Assembly (NCBI GenBank): GCA_025504975.1 | Contig: JANUWI010000002.1 | Location: 1,550,001-1,614,000 of the forward strand | Length of the DNA: 64,000 nucleotides | Direction: 5' to 3' | Source: Plenodomus lindquistii | Taxonomy: Eukaryota > Ascomycota > Dothideomycetes > Pleosporales > Leptosphaeriaceae | Shown here: in pieces, positions 19,280 through 32,200 of the stretch | Numbering within the stretch: the first letter of the stretch is position 1 | Layout: every line of letters begins with the position of its first letter | Made by a program: the position numbers and the translations under genes | The notes under the pieces: generated by a model | Seen by the model: only the letters and a program-made list of their open reading frames with translations | Databases searched by the model: none | What the model was told of the DNA's origin: nothing

Positions 19280-21262
19280 TCATTGATTCCTTCGATATCT
19301 GCAACACGACTCCCCGCACAGACATGCCTTCTGCAGTCCAGCCCAGTATTTGTCGCCATAATCGAGCGTTATCTCCGAGCCAGGCTCTACGCCCTTGCTA
19401 ACCAACACTATACGCTGCGTGTCTAACCAAGTGAACGTCGATGATTGGGCATTTGGTTTGCAGCTGTGGTTGATGAATCGAGTGAAGTTGCCGACTTGTC
19501 CCTGCCAGATCTGGTAACTAGCCAGTGGCGTCGAGCTATCCATAACATCTAAATGTCTAACGCCCTTCGTTATGAGGCCGACGAGCTCGCCAATGGCGTT
19601 GCCCCGCTCAAACGATGTCAGCGCAATGAGACCATTGTTCTTGCCGTCTGGGGTCCGATACACCTGAACAGGCGGAGATTTGCGCTTTATACAACCGAAT
19701 AGTGAGGGAAAGCAGAAGCAGGCGTTAGTATTCGGATCGTCCGACTGGTTCTCGTTGCACAGAGCACATGCGTAGATCCCTGATGCCCTAGCCATCGAGA
19801 CTATTTGAGGTGTCCATCGCGGATCCTCACATCCCCAAACGTGACTGTCTATCATTGACTCCTCGATAAGCTCGAAAGTAAAATACGGGTCCTGAATTTG
19901 GTACGTTTGCCGCAGTGGCACCGGTTCAGACCCATCCTCAAATACCACCCACTCATGCGGATGCCCTGGGTACCGCAGCGTTGACGATTCTCCTACAATG
20001 GTGAGTAGTTGGCGCCAGTGAGGATGAAGTGTATCGGCAGCAACCTCCAAGCGTTTTCGCAGATTGCGTAAGCGGCGCATTGCGTCTTTATCGAACCCCA
20101 CGCGGTATTTGCAAAAGCGGTATATACCCATACCGGCGAACACCAGCGCGGCCCACCCGGCTGCATCTTTAACTTCCTTGTATCCCCGCCAGATCGCCAT
20201 CTTGTTCCGCAACTCTTTCTCGGACCAGCCAAAATCTTGGCAAGCTTCCATGAAGACGGCTTTTCGGTGCTTTGTCGTTGATAGGGCAGGCATTAAGGAG
20301 CTTCTGCGGTGGACATGATCCTCAAAGAGTTCTGTCCATCGTGCTTGGACTATCATCTCAACCGAGCGACAGACGCGGCTCGCCTGAGTGACCTTGCGGC
20401 AGAACACGTTCATCTGGCTGAAGGAATCGCTACTGGTGTTCGCCACATTACCAAGCGTCTCAATTATCATACCGCCTGTTGATGCATCAGGAACCATTCC
20501 AGTGTTATCTGAACTTGGGACAGCTTGAAATTGTTCGAATAGGACTTTTGGGTCTAGGTTGATCGATCCATGAATCTGCTCCCAGATACCGATGATCAGT
20601 TTATCGAGTGTGGATGGCTGAAATGCGAACTTGTCGGAAGCCGCTTTCTTCCTTTTGGGATAGTTCCGGCCGTCAACCTGCATCTGCCGTTGATGCTCGC
20701 TCGGGTCCTCCCGAATAGACTGATTTCGCGTGATCCGCAAGCCACCCATTCCTTTCCTACTACTCGTCTCGTATGCAGCCGACTCGACTTCAGGAAAGTC
20801 GTCAAGAGAGTCCATGCTCCCTTGAGACTGCAATCCTGTGCTCGGCGAGCCCATGTCGTGGTCGATGTGATTTACCGTGGGGCTTCTCGAAGGTGCAGGA
20901 GTAACCATGTCCGCTAGGTCAAGCGTTCTCTACGCGCGAATTAGCTCGACAGCTGCAACATGATCCCATACTGATTCGCGATGCGGCGAAAGGCCTCACA
21001 GCACGATCAGTACACTACTGCATGTATGGGGTGATAAAACCGTGGAGTTGGGACGTACCGAAGCCACTCTGCCGGATTTAGACTTGCCCACCACGTTGTT
21101 GGGATCAGCCTCCTCCAGGAATGCTTCGATCCGCAATATAGGATGGCTGAGCCCATCGATGTGAGGCCAAGCGATTCCGTTGTTGGACCTTGCAAAGTGC
21201 TCTTGGACTGCTCGGCCAATGCATTCTGAGAGACCCTCTACATCTCCCAATTCATGCATCAT
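19280..21262 (-). CDS. SET-domain protein (putative lysine methyltransferase)
   Basis: Likely S-adenosylmethionine-dependent protein-lysine methyltransferase; target unknown. Two exons, 21262-21059 and 20929-19280, with a 129-bp phase-0 intron (GTACGT, branch GAGCTAATT, acceptor GTAG), give 617 residues. A model starting at the internal ATG at 20908 would lose the first 75 residues; I prefer the longer one because both splice sites are good and the frame joins. The N-terminal 400 residues are mostly unrecognised with a Ser/Arg-rich stretch. The SET domain occupies about 455-600: GLIALTSFERGNAIGELVG, the cofactor/active-site motif RFINHSCKPN (NHSC at about 555-558) and the ITLDYGDKYW motif. 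A post-SET-like CLCGESCCRY with clustered cysteines ends the protein. Cysteines before the SET domain (CALC, CFCF) may bind zinc. Confidence 0.85.
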
Positions 21263-24200
21263 GAACACCGCTCCGCGGGGAGGAGTCAACCTGACTCAAT
21301 ACAAGCTTTCAGTTAAGCTCGACAGCCGCTTGTTCGCTGAGCATCGAAATGGAACAGCAGCGTCACCCAAGGTTGATTCGATCGCGTACACCGGTGTAGT
21401 ATGTGTTCAGAACTAGCTTGCAGCACGTCGTACGATTTTTTATCGCTAGGGCCGGCGGATGTCTTGTCTTTGGCTAATCGTGAAACAAGGACCGTTTGTT
21501 CGAGATTTTGTAATACAGCAATGTCGAGTATGGGATGGTTGTCATAGAGCAAGTTGGTCCTACGGTGAGGGATGGAAAGTGAGGATCTGCGCACCCCTTC
21601 TGACATGTCGCTTATGAACGAGCCCACACTGCTCGGGATGGACCACCTTACCGGTCGCTCGATCGATCGTTTCTGGTTAGGTTGCGTCATATAGTTTGGC
21701 TTATGTACACCACGTTGCAGAACTGCTTTGCATACAAGGGCGACTGCTGGTTGGCTATGCAAACACAGCTGATGCCGACGATGTCCGAGCCACTCTACCG
21801 CAGAGTACAGACTCCAAGGAACCAAGCGTGGCGCAATGGATGATGGGTTGAACTCTGCGGATTAGCGGGGGATGGACTCTGTCAAGATTCTGCCCGGGCA
21901 AAAGGCTTCGACCAAAAACACGGACACTAAGTTACCTAGCGCCCGTACCGGTAGCTGACAGGTGCAGAACCTAGAAAACCCGTCACTACGGAATCTCATG
22001 TCACTCTGTCAAGTAGTCAAAGATACAATAGAAAGACGCATGTGGTTGACGTCAAGACCAAAAAATATCACCCGCTCGATTGTGAACTGCCCTGTGGGCC
22101 AGGAATTTGGCAGTGAGTTCGACTACCATGCCATCCTGCTACCGATTCAGGAAACTATCCACGGGACGTCCGAGACAGTTACACTGTGCATAACCGCTAA
22201 GCTAAGTGAACTAAGATGACCCTGTTCGATGGGGTGAATCAAGTAAGCTTGCCGCTACTCTACAAACAGGAAACATATAAAATGGTTCCTGCCTACGATT
22301 GCATAGGGTCTGAGAGCATTTGCGTTATTGTTCTAGACCGCTTGGTCTATGGATCCAAGCGCGCGTTGTACCGTGACAGTCTTTAACCCGACTACGCACT
22401 ACTGCAGGCTATCTGCGCACTACCGCCAAATTAACTGCTCCGATCACGCCTCCAATATGGCAACTCCAATTCGAATGGGGTACTCCAAGTCTCCTGCATA
22501 TATCGGTGTACCAGACCAGTCTACACTCAGCACGACGTCGAATCCAACGAGGCCAATTGGTCCCAAGCTTGGAAAGACCGCTGCTATGAATCTCACATGT
22601 TTCAAGACTAAAGATGATTTCGGAAGTTCCGCATGCCCCAGCCTAGAGGGGGAATGTGTCACGATTTACAGCGACGGCTGCCATACTTCTGGTGCCATGT
22701 AGCAGTTGTCTTCTCGTGTTGCGCATTTGCAAGTACGTTCTCGAGGTGCTTTTTTAACTAACGTGAGCCTACACCTAGCATCTAACCTAACCACAGTCAC
22801 GTCTGATCTGCAGCATAATACATCTTGTCCACAAACTACTTGATATCCGGTCACTTCAGCAGTTTTTTCCTGTGCTCTCTTTCAAAAGAGAGTGGACGTG
22901 AAACTTGTACAGTTGGAATGCTCTAAGCAGTGGATTATCTGACGTAGATTAGTGTACTGCCCGCTATTGCTTTGACATTAGACGTGTGGCGTCGCACCCG
23001 TAATTTTTCGGTCTTGACTGTGCTCTCCTTGCATGGTATTCAACTTGCCGTCTTGCCAGCCACTCATGATCGCAAGCACAACATGGTCACTAGGCAAGGG
23101 AGTCACATTCCTCCAAGCGATGCTGGTCTACTAACAGTAGCTTGTTCTACTACACCCTCTACGACATCATCGAAAGGTACAATTCACGATATTCGGCGGT
23201 CATAGCGTGGGTCGGGATGTGGAGCATCGTGTCGTTTGACACCTTGCGCGACTACATGACGCACGTAACAGACTTCTCGGGTGAGTCATTACCATGGGTA
23301 TGTCAGGATCGTCTACTGGAGTACGTCGGAGCGCAATCGGCATCCTATAGTGGGATCTTCCACTAAGAGTAGCACAGTAAACGAAGTCGAAGAACTAGAC
23401 TATCTTTCTGGAAGTTCTAGCGTAAACGGTGGATAATTATCCAGGGTCATCGCGATCTTCTGCTTTGGCTCTGTCTGTGGTCTAAGGGACTTGGAGGCAG
23501 CACGATTGAGGCGACTGGTATCCGCAGTACTCTTGAAGGCTACTGCTTTCTTTTTCCCTTCTTGCTCTGGGACGGTTCCTTGCATTTGCAATGCGAACCA
23601 ACAGACACGGAGCGATATCGCGTGTCAATCATCGGAAGCTTCCAGCCAGCACACCAGCGGGCCTGACGCCTTCTGGAGCATGCTATGACTCGGGATTTGA
23701 TGATGCTTATACCCTGTTATGAAGCTACTATGATCGTGTAAGGAGCCCCCACACAAATCACCTACTCCAACGGTGAAGTCACACACTTTTGCGGCTAATT
23801 CACACACTAGAACGTATCTATTCCGATTGCGCTAGCGCGTCCGCACTCTCGTCCGTAATAAGTATGCCGGTTTTCACTGGCCAATAGTCTCGTTCCTCAC
23901 ATCTCCGTCTACGCGGATTCGCTCACCATCTACAACACCAGTCTCAAGAGGACAGAGACTTGAGACGGTGACAAGGTTAGTGAGCCCGAGGTGATCCATC
24001 AATTCTTCAAGGAAATGACGAATCACGGTGTGAGAGGTGAGGAGCGGTCCGCTGCTGGCTGCCCTGCATACCATGCCAGCGGCCATGTCCGTAGGGTTGT
24101 CTTCATTGTGGGTTTGGATTGTGTTGCAATCAATGGTTATATCATCACCAAAACGTTATACATGCTTCCCGAGCGTTGCTTCATTCCAGCCTTCGACCCA

Positions 24201-26763
24201 CTGGCCAGCGTTTCTCGCAACAGGATCATACTGTTTGTTACCTCGGTAGTCTAAAGAGCTTCGACGTTGTATGCAGTCTGGCTAGTAAATTATCGGAGCG
24301 ATACTCCCGATGCTGATCATCGTGTCGATACCACAACAGACTCTCTTGATACCGGGGTGGGTGTCATCGCAGGAGCTTGATCTCCTAAATAACTTAACGG
24401 CAAAGAACCCAAACGTCTTATGCCGGCACAGCTGAAGATAAAGCAGGATGCAGACGAGATCAAAGAAGGTATCGTAGAGGGGCATATAATAAGTCGATGG
24501 GCTGCGAACAGGTCTGAGCTGCTGGGATAATCAGAACGACATCACAAGAGGTGCCATGCTCGAACGGTAACATCAGAACCTCTCCAATTGACCAGCACTG
24601 AAACAGATAAAAGCTTGAAAGGTCAAAGGAATAGCCATATGTAAGTACGACTATCGCATGAATAACAATACATCCATAGACTGTTCTTGACGCTCCCCCA
24701 CTGAGTCTATTCCGTCCATCTCGATCGGTCGCTGCCCTAGACTCTCTCAAACGTCATCATACTTCCAGCATACCTACAAGCTAGCAGTGCAAACTCCACC
24801 GCTTCTCTCACCGGTGGACTTGCCCGTGTGTAAGCGCACCCGTTTGGAGTAGGGCAACTCTACGCGCGGCCAAGGCCGCTTCATACTCTCACCAAAAGCA
24901 GTAAGTATCCCTACCGGTACCATGTTCGGTATACCGCCAGGTTAGTAAACTATGATTCCGCGTTCCGACGCTCCAATCAACTCCTACGGGGCATCTCCTA
25001 GCTCGACCGCCTTGCCGGAACTTGAATGTTCCGGAAGTCTTGTCCTAGTTCGCGCCCTTTTCGCTAGGCCGCTTTGAGCGCGTATGGCATTTGGATAATG
25101 TACTACTTAAGAAGGCTAGCGTGCTAATCCATGTGGAAACACTTGTATTGTCGTATTATAACACGTCGAGTATTCACATAAGCAATGAGAATACACATTT
25201 ATTTTCACATCGCTACTTTTAGGGCAGTGTTAATTGCGAAGAGATTGCGCCATCAAGTTAGATCAATAGACGTGAAGACAGGTCGGCAACAGGTCCTGTA
25301 TCTCCACGCAACGAAAACAGAATTTACTTTTAGAAACGTAGATACATTTGGAATTACTAAGAGACTAACTGCTCGCAGTCCTAGAGAACATGACGTTATG
25401 TAGTGGCTGATATTTCGGGTCGCCCGCAAAGGTATACAGTACTTGGTCGATCTCCCACGTCCCCGACTAACATAGAGAGTCCCTAGCTAGAAGCTAAGCA
25501 TTTATCGGCTCTTCCAAGTCATTGATGGAGTGTATTCTTAGACAAGACTGTACGCATCATAGAAGCCTTTAATCATTCGTATCCTTCCCTAACGCAAATA
25601 ATGTATTGTCAAATTGTCATACCTTCGTCCCTACTTCTATATTCGCGACCCATAGTTGTAGTCCTTACACGCACATGCATACGACGAAAGGACAATCCGT
25701 GGCTCGGTACTAGATACTTAGGTAATCTACAAGACATTAATGTTTTGCATTGTAAGCCTTTTCGAAATTCAGAACCCATCCACAAAACTCCACTAAAGTC
25801 TGGGACCATCTCTCCTCAAATCATTCACGGCACGTAACCTATTATGTCTTAGATATCTCCCCCGTACCCTACACACCTCTAATCGACCCCCTCTCACATC
25901 CATGCCTACCAATCAGACCTCCTGACTATCTGTGAAATCAAGAGATAAAGCTGGAGCGCGACTTGAACTATAGCTTGGGGCACAACATGAGCACCACACT
26001 ACCAGATACCGTAGCGTACAGACACCCATTGGGCATAAACAACATTATTACTATTTCAAACTAAACATGTAGTAGCCACACAACTACACGATAGAAGTAT
26101 ATAGATCAGACATGCAAACCAGCCTTCCGTGGCAAAACCCCAAATGTTCAATTGGAGTTCAAAGCTCTACTTCCACCACAAGACGTGATTGCACACCAAA
26201 GGAAATTTGGCAGATAAACTCTTCTATTTTTTTTTCATACCTAGGGCATCGGTGATGCTTACTTACTTGCTTCCCTTGCAATGGCTTTTACAAACGAAGC
26301 CCATGAAGTTTCACACAAGCAATGTACAACGACATAGTGCAGTCAGTTCTAGGAAACGTGTGAGATCCACAATGCGTCTGATGTGTAGGGCCATGTAGTA
26401 GTTTCAACACTGATAGAAAACTCAAGGAGGAATGTAGATGAGGCGAAAAGCTTGATAAAGATGGTGTTGGGTCTTACAGGGTGAATGTCCGCGAAGAAGT
26501 ACTGTTTCTAGTGCGAGAGGATGCAGCGCGCTCAGATTTTTTTTAAATATCGGTTTAGCTTCGCATAGCACACTGGCAGGAAGTTTTGTGTTAAGGGTCG
26601 CTCGCTACGATACGGATGCCGGGAAATACGAGTACACATGGGGCGTTGGTTGGTGATGCAGAGATGTGCGTGATGCATTCAAAAGGCTCCCTGGCCATGG
26701 CCAAATTTTGCGCGTCGTAGTTTCATTGGATTCAGTCCCGTTGCACACCTACGTCCTACCACC
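21263..26763. other. 5.5-kb gene-poor region
   Basis: No gene, RNA or complete mobile element can be supported on either strand. Open frames are short, overlap each other and carry no known motifs. The right part (about 25.1-26.6 kb) is visibly more AT-rich. A heat-shock-element-like site lies at 25024-25036. The region may hold degenerate repeats, but I could not identify a family or terminal repeats. Confidence 0.5.
25024..25036. promoter_or_regulatory. Heat-shock-element-like site
   Basis: GAATGTTCCGGAA fits GAA-N2-TTC-N2-GAA, the three-unit consensus for heat shock factor, and another GGAAC precedes it. No gene starts nearby, so it may be chance. Confidence 0.2.
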
Positions 26764-28122
26764 CTACTCAAACGTCGTCTTCTTCCCCTTCCCCTCCACA
26801 ATCGCCTGACTCGCCCTCGGCGCACTCGTATGCGCCGCACCGCTCTTAATCGTCCTCGGATCAACCTTACCTCGTGGTTTGAAATCCCTAGTATCCTTCT
26901 TCGGCCCTCTTTGCCCACCGCCATGTCCACCGTCTTTGTTGCCGCCACTGCCGCCGCCGCCAAAATTTTTCCAGCGGTCTGGATTAACGCCATCAACGGG
27001 TTCTGCAGGCTTGTCTTTGCCGTACCGCTTGTTATACCGTGTTGTAGAGTCTTCTGCGAATTCGCAGCGGAGCTCGCGGCCGAAGATTTTGTTGACGAAC
27101 CATTTTCGCTTTTTGGGTGCTTTTTTGGTGTCAGGTTCGTCATTGTCGGAACTGTCATCGGAGGAGGAGGAGGCTTTCTTCTTGGTGTTGAGCTCTGATT
27201 CGAGCTTCCAGACGAAGCCTTTGACGGCTGACGTCGCGGCGTCGACGTCGCCGAATGTGACCCATGCGTAGCCCTTGCATTTTCCGGAGTCTTCAAAGGT
27301 GGCCATGTGGATGTGTTCGACGGTGCCGCAGGGGCTGAAGTGCGCTTCGAGGTCTTCTTTGGTGACGTCGAATGAGAGGTTGCCGACGAAGACGCGCTTG
27401 TTTGGGGGGTGCGCGCCCTTGACTGCTCCCTTTGGACCTCGCCCGATATCTTGTACCTCCTCGTTCTTCGGCTTGTCTGGTCGCCCTTCAAAACTCTTGG
27501 CGTTTTTGATGAGGAGTGCTCGGCCGTCCATCTTCGTCTCTGTGAGGGCAATTGCAGAGTACATGGCCAGCTCGCTGCTGAAATCAACGTAGGCAAAACC
27601 TCTGTTGAGGGGCTTGGTTGTCCAGCTTGGGTTCACTGGTTTGTTGGGTGGTGGAAGATGGACTCGGGTGATTTGTTCGCTCTTCATTTCTGCATTGTCG
27701 ACCAAGAACGTCCGTAACGAGTCCTTGGTCGCAGACCATGGCAGATTGCCAATCCATACACCAAAATCGGAGCGCTTCGCTGTGGCGTCCTTGTCGTCCT
27801 TGGTATCCGTCTTCACTGCGTCCGTGGTCTTGCCATCCTTGTCGGTCGTTGTGGTAGGGTTGAGCTTCGTCTTCTTTGCCTTGCGGGCTGCCTTTTTCGA
27901 GGCAGGCTCGGGTGCTGCGATATCGATTTCGATCTCGTCTGGAAGGGCTTCTCGTTTGCGCTTCTTTGGCGGAGACTCTGCTGTGTCGTCTGGTTCTGCG
28001 GACGCGGCCTTGACTTCTGCTTTTGCGCGCTTCTTCTCCTTCTTTTCCTTCTTCTCCTTGCGCTCCTTCTTGCTCACTTTGATCTCGATTTCATCGGAGG
28101 ACATATTGGCGTCTTTGGACAT
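26764..28122 (-). CDS. NOP13: Nucleolar RNA-binding protein Nop13 homologue (two RRMs)
   Basis: RNA-binding protein of pre-ribosomes, expected in the nucleolus. Single exon, 452 residues from the ATG at 28122; the frame stays open 12 codons further upstream but without an ATG. The N-terminal 110 residues are highly charged Lys/Glu runs (KKERKEKKEKKEKKRAK) with nuclear-localisation character. RRM1 (about 118-210) shows RNP2 VWIGNL and RNP1 GFAYVDF; RRM2 (about 240-345) shows VFVGNL and GYAWVTF and contains an acidic/Ser-rich insertion before its last strand (FGRELRCEFA). A Gly-rich and then basic tail ends the protein. The FGVWIGNLPW entry and spacing of the two RRMs match Nop13. Divergent from the NBR1-type gene. 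Confidence 0.88.
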   Translation of the reverse strand: MSKDANMSSDEIEIKVSKKERKEKKEKKEKKRAKAEVKAASAEPDDTAESPPKKRKREALPDEIEIDIAAPEPASKKAARKAKKTKLNPTTTTDKDGKTTDAVKTDTKDDKDATAKRSDFGVWIGNLPWSATKDSLRTFLVDNAEMKSEQITRVHLPPPNKPVNPSWTTKPLNRGFAYVDFSSELAMYSAIALTETKMDGRALLIKNAKSFEGRPDKPKNEEVQDIGRGPKGAVKGAHPPNKRVFVGNLSFDVTKEDLEAHFSPCGTVEHIHMATFEDSGKCKGYAWVTFGDVDAATSAVKGFVWKLESELNTKKKASSSSDDSSDNDEPDTKKAPKKRKWFVNKIFGRELRCEFAEDSTTRYNKRYGKDKPAEPVDGVNPDRWKNFGGGGSGGNKDGGHGGGQRGPKKDTRDFKPRGKVDPRTIKSGAAHTSAPRASQAIVEGKGKKTTFE

Positions 28123-29209
28123 TGTGCTGGTGAATGCGAATGCGCCAATGTCTCGCAACTTTTTTCTGGATCTCGATTTTCGCTAGCGGGAGCGTCAGCA
28201 CGGCCAGTGGAGCATGGCCTTAGTCAGCCATTTAGCTGCATATCCGGTGCACTAGCCTCCGCGATGCAGCGGCATCGTCGGCGTTCAGAAGCCGTCCGAG
28301 TGAACCATGTCTATGTCCTGCTGTCAATGTACCTTTCACATAAGACCTAATGTCTGTTTTCATATCAGAGAGACCGCCGGTCGATCACGCATTGCATCAA
28401 GACTAAACAGTAGTACTGCGGCGGGCCACCCTAGCACGAGATGGCACTCGGTCGGACCATGGTTCTGGCAGGCATCATCTATACAGTCACATGTGGTGAG
28501 GAATGCCGGCTCGCACCAGCGCCGCCAAAACGAGTGGCCTGGCCCTTCGCATCCGTGAATTCAGCTCAGCGTGTCATGCATTAATTGGGTGCCTGGCGGT
28601 GAAGCTACACTGGTCAATCACGCAGCAAAGGGCTCAGCAGGCACATGAGCAACGAAGCGCTTGCGTCACATTGCCTCGGCCAATTGAGCTTAGCGCTCTC
28701 TTTATCGCGGACCGGTGAAACGTTATCGTGCGTCCAGCGCCATCACGTGTACCTGCTGATGCGCCCTGGAAACCTTGGAACCCATAGGCGTCGTCTGCGC
28801 AGGCAAGTGAGCGGCGTCACTGGTCTCACCCACACTGCTCATAGCTCCCCGCCCCCTCTTCACCGGCTGACGACGAGCTTTACTGCCTTGCGGCGAATCT
28901 TCAAGGTGTCGTGCTGCAGAGTACGCGTAGAACGAACATTCAAGTGGACCAAGGCTCTAGCGCCATAGCTCACGCCCGGACCCCACATCTCCGCTCTCAA
29001 GGCAGCTGCGACCTTACTGTGTACGCCTTCCTCTCCACCTCCCATACACTCACCAACCTTCTCGCCATCAACAAACTTGCACCTTGATCGATCCCCTCTG
29101 CGTGCTGCATCGGTCTTGTCTACCCACAGGGCCGCGATTTCGCAGCCGTCGCTCACTTACATATCTATCCTCACCCTTCCGCTGCATTGGTCAGCCTCAC
29201 TCGCCCGCC
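28123..29209. other. Divergent intergenic region between NOP13 and the NBR1-type gene
   Basis: About 1.1 kb holding both promoters. The part from about 28.84 to 29.2 kb is C/T-rich and probably includes the leader of the NBR1-type gene. No other gene is seen. Confidence 0.5.
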
Positions 29210-32200
29210 ATGGCGACCAACGTCCCCGTCACGCTCGACACCCCCATCGTGGTCAAGATCCTGTTCCGCGGCCAGACCAAGAAGTTCAAGCTGCCGCTGA
29301 AGGATCTCGGGGCTCATGTCCTTCCCCACAAGGTTAGTCGCCTCCCTCCATCGCATATGCTCGACGCCCCCCGGTCAGCAGGCCACAGCCCGCCACGAGC
29401 ATGCGACCCGCTCAAAGCAAACAAACACTGACTTGAGAAACTCGTAGCTCCGCAACATTCTTGGGATTGAGTCGTCCCAAGAGGTCCTGTTTGAGCGCTA
29501 CTCCGACTCGGCTGGCGCCTACGTGCACCTCAAGGCGGACAACCCCCAGGTCTACAAGACACTGTTCCGCGCTGCCAAGGCGAAGCTCAAGCTGCGTCTC
29601 AAGGCCTCCATTCCCGGCGAGGTTTGGGATGTACCTGCAGCCGTTCCGCAAGCTGCTACCCACGAGCAGCTGCCCAGTGCACCGTCAATTCACCGCATGA
29701 GCTCGGAGACGTTGACTCCTCAAGGTGGTGCAGCCATCTCTCCAGCTGTCGCTCCGTCGTCGGATGCGCCGGCTCCAGCTCCCAAGTTCGAACCCATCAG
29801 CCCTAGCTCGCCCACGAAGCCAGTTGATGCTGAAGGCGAGGCGCCCGTTCCGCGATCATTTACGGCCCGTCAAGGCAAGGTAGCCACCTCATGCGATCCT
29901 CAAATACTAACACGGTCCCCAGCCTTCTTCAGCAATCTTGCGTCCGCCAAGTTCGATGCCGACCTCGCATTCCGCCCCAAGCCGCTCGGCGCGTGCACAT
30001 CTTGGGTTGTCTATTGCAACAACTGCAACCACCCTATGGAAGACGAGCACTTCCACTGCAGTGTATGCGATGGAGGCGATTACGATCTCTGCCCCGCCTG
30101 CGTCGACTCTGGCATTCACTGCCCAGGCAAGGGTCACTGGATGGTCAAGCGCTTCGTGAAGAATGGCTGCGTTGTCAACAGCACCACCCAGCGAATGCCA
30201 CCAAAGGCCAAGGATGAAGCGGAGCCACAGGAGATTCCTGGAGCCTTCACCGAGGAGAAGCCAGCGGCGTTCTTTGAAGAGCACCCGACCCGCACCTGCA
30301 ACAGCTGCGTCAAGGTCTTGCCCGAGAAGGAGTTTGTCACCTGTGTCGCTTGCGACGACTACGATCTCTGCCTCGAATGCCACATTGGCAATAGGCACGG
30401 CCACCACCCTGGCCATGCTTTCAAGGCAGCCACCGACGACACTGTTCTCCCTACTGTTGCCAATCTGCTATGCAACTCGGGCCGCAATGTCCGCCACGCC
30501 GCCGTCTGCGATGGCTGCGACAAGTTCATTTATGGTGTGCGCCACAAGTGCCTGAACTGCCCAGACTGGGACTACTGCTCTGATTGCATCAAGAACGCTA
30601 AGATGATCCATCCCCGTCATCGTTTCGTTCCCGTGTATACGCCCTTGGCCGAGCCTCTCAACAGCGGCAATCGTCATTATGGCATCTACTGCGACGGTCC
30701 TCTTTGCAAGGACAAGGAGAACCTGTCCTATATTGAGGGCACGCGCTACAAGTGCGCTGTCTGCCACGATACCGACTTCTGCCAGAATTGCGAGGCTCAC
30801 CCAAGCAACACTCACAACCACACGCACCCACTTATCAAGTTCAGGACTCCGGTCCGCAGCGTCAGTGTTACCACTGTCAACGACGACAAGGTAAACCGTG
30901 TCATGGCCAAGCTTGGCGACCGCATGCAATCCATCCGATCAACGGCGACAGAGACTACACCTGCCGCTCCATCTACAAACGCCGCTACGCAAGTGCAGAC
31001 CATTGTCGATCTTAAGCCTTCGGTGGATGCTCAGATCAAGAAGGAGAAGATCACTATTCGAGACTTGCTTGCGGAGGACCTCGAGGTTGCTAAGCCTACG
31101 TCCAGGAACTGGTCGTCTGAGAGCAGTGCCTCCAGCATGCCCATGGACATTCCCACCCTAAAGTCTGAGACGGCTTCTCAGGGACTCGATGGCCACTTTG
31201 TCCGTGACACTATCGTCGACGGTTCCAAGATCTACTCTGGATTCCAATTTGTTCAGAACTGGACTATGCGCAACCCTGGTCCCAACGCATGGCCCGCGGG
31301 CTGTAGCGTTCGTCACGTCGGTGGCGACAACATGCTCAACATTGACAACACGAGGCCCTTGAGTCATGTTGAGCTTGCCGAGGCTAGCGAGAGCAACGTC
31401 ATTGGCCGTGTCGTTGAGCCTGGCGAGGAAGTCTCCTTCCGTGTTGTCATGAAGGCTCCTCAACGTGAGGGTACTGCTATTTCCTACTGGCGCCTCAAAA
31501 CTGCAGAGGGTATGCCATTTGGCCACCGTCTGTGGTGCGATATCAGGGTTGTTCAGCCCCCAACGCCTGTTGCACCCATGAGTGCGCCACCAGCCTCGTC
31601 CCCTGAGACTACCGCTTCAGTTCCCTCCCCGCTCTACGAGCGTCTCCTCCAGGCTCGCATGGAACGTATGAGACTTGCACAAACGCCAAACCAGCAATTC
31701 CTGGACCAGCAGCGCGCTGAGCGCTTGCAACTCCAGCACCAAAAAATGGAGCGAGTTCAGCGCGTCCGTAGGGCTGCTGTTGAGCGTGTGATGGAGAGCC
31801 GCCGTAAGGAGCATGAAGCTGCACTTGCTTCCATCAAGCATGAGGAGCCTGTTCCAGAGACAGAGGTTGCCAAGCCAGAGCCAGTCGCTGAGCCCGTCGC
31901 TGAGCCCGTCGCTGAGCCCGTCGCTGAGTCCGTTGCTGAGTCCGTTGCTGAGTCCGTCGCTGAGCCCGTTGCTGAGTCCGTCGCTGAGCCTGTCGCCGAG
32001 CCTGTCGCCGAGCTTCAGTCTTCAGGCATGGTCTTCCCTCGCCTTGACAAGGAGTCTCCTGAGTCCAGCACTTATAAGAGCTCTACTACTGTCCAGCCAG
32101 AGTCGCCCGTGTCCCAGAAGAGCACTGTTGCACGTACGGTCACGGTCGCTTCGGATGATGAATTCTTCGAGGATGCTGAGAGCGTCGCGCTTCACTCAGA

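Noticed and set aside
29880..29922. 43-bp GT-AG intron in the NBR1-type gene
   Set aside because: Removal shifts the frame and destroys all four ZZ fingers; either no splicing or the 54-nt version (29869-29922) must apply.
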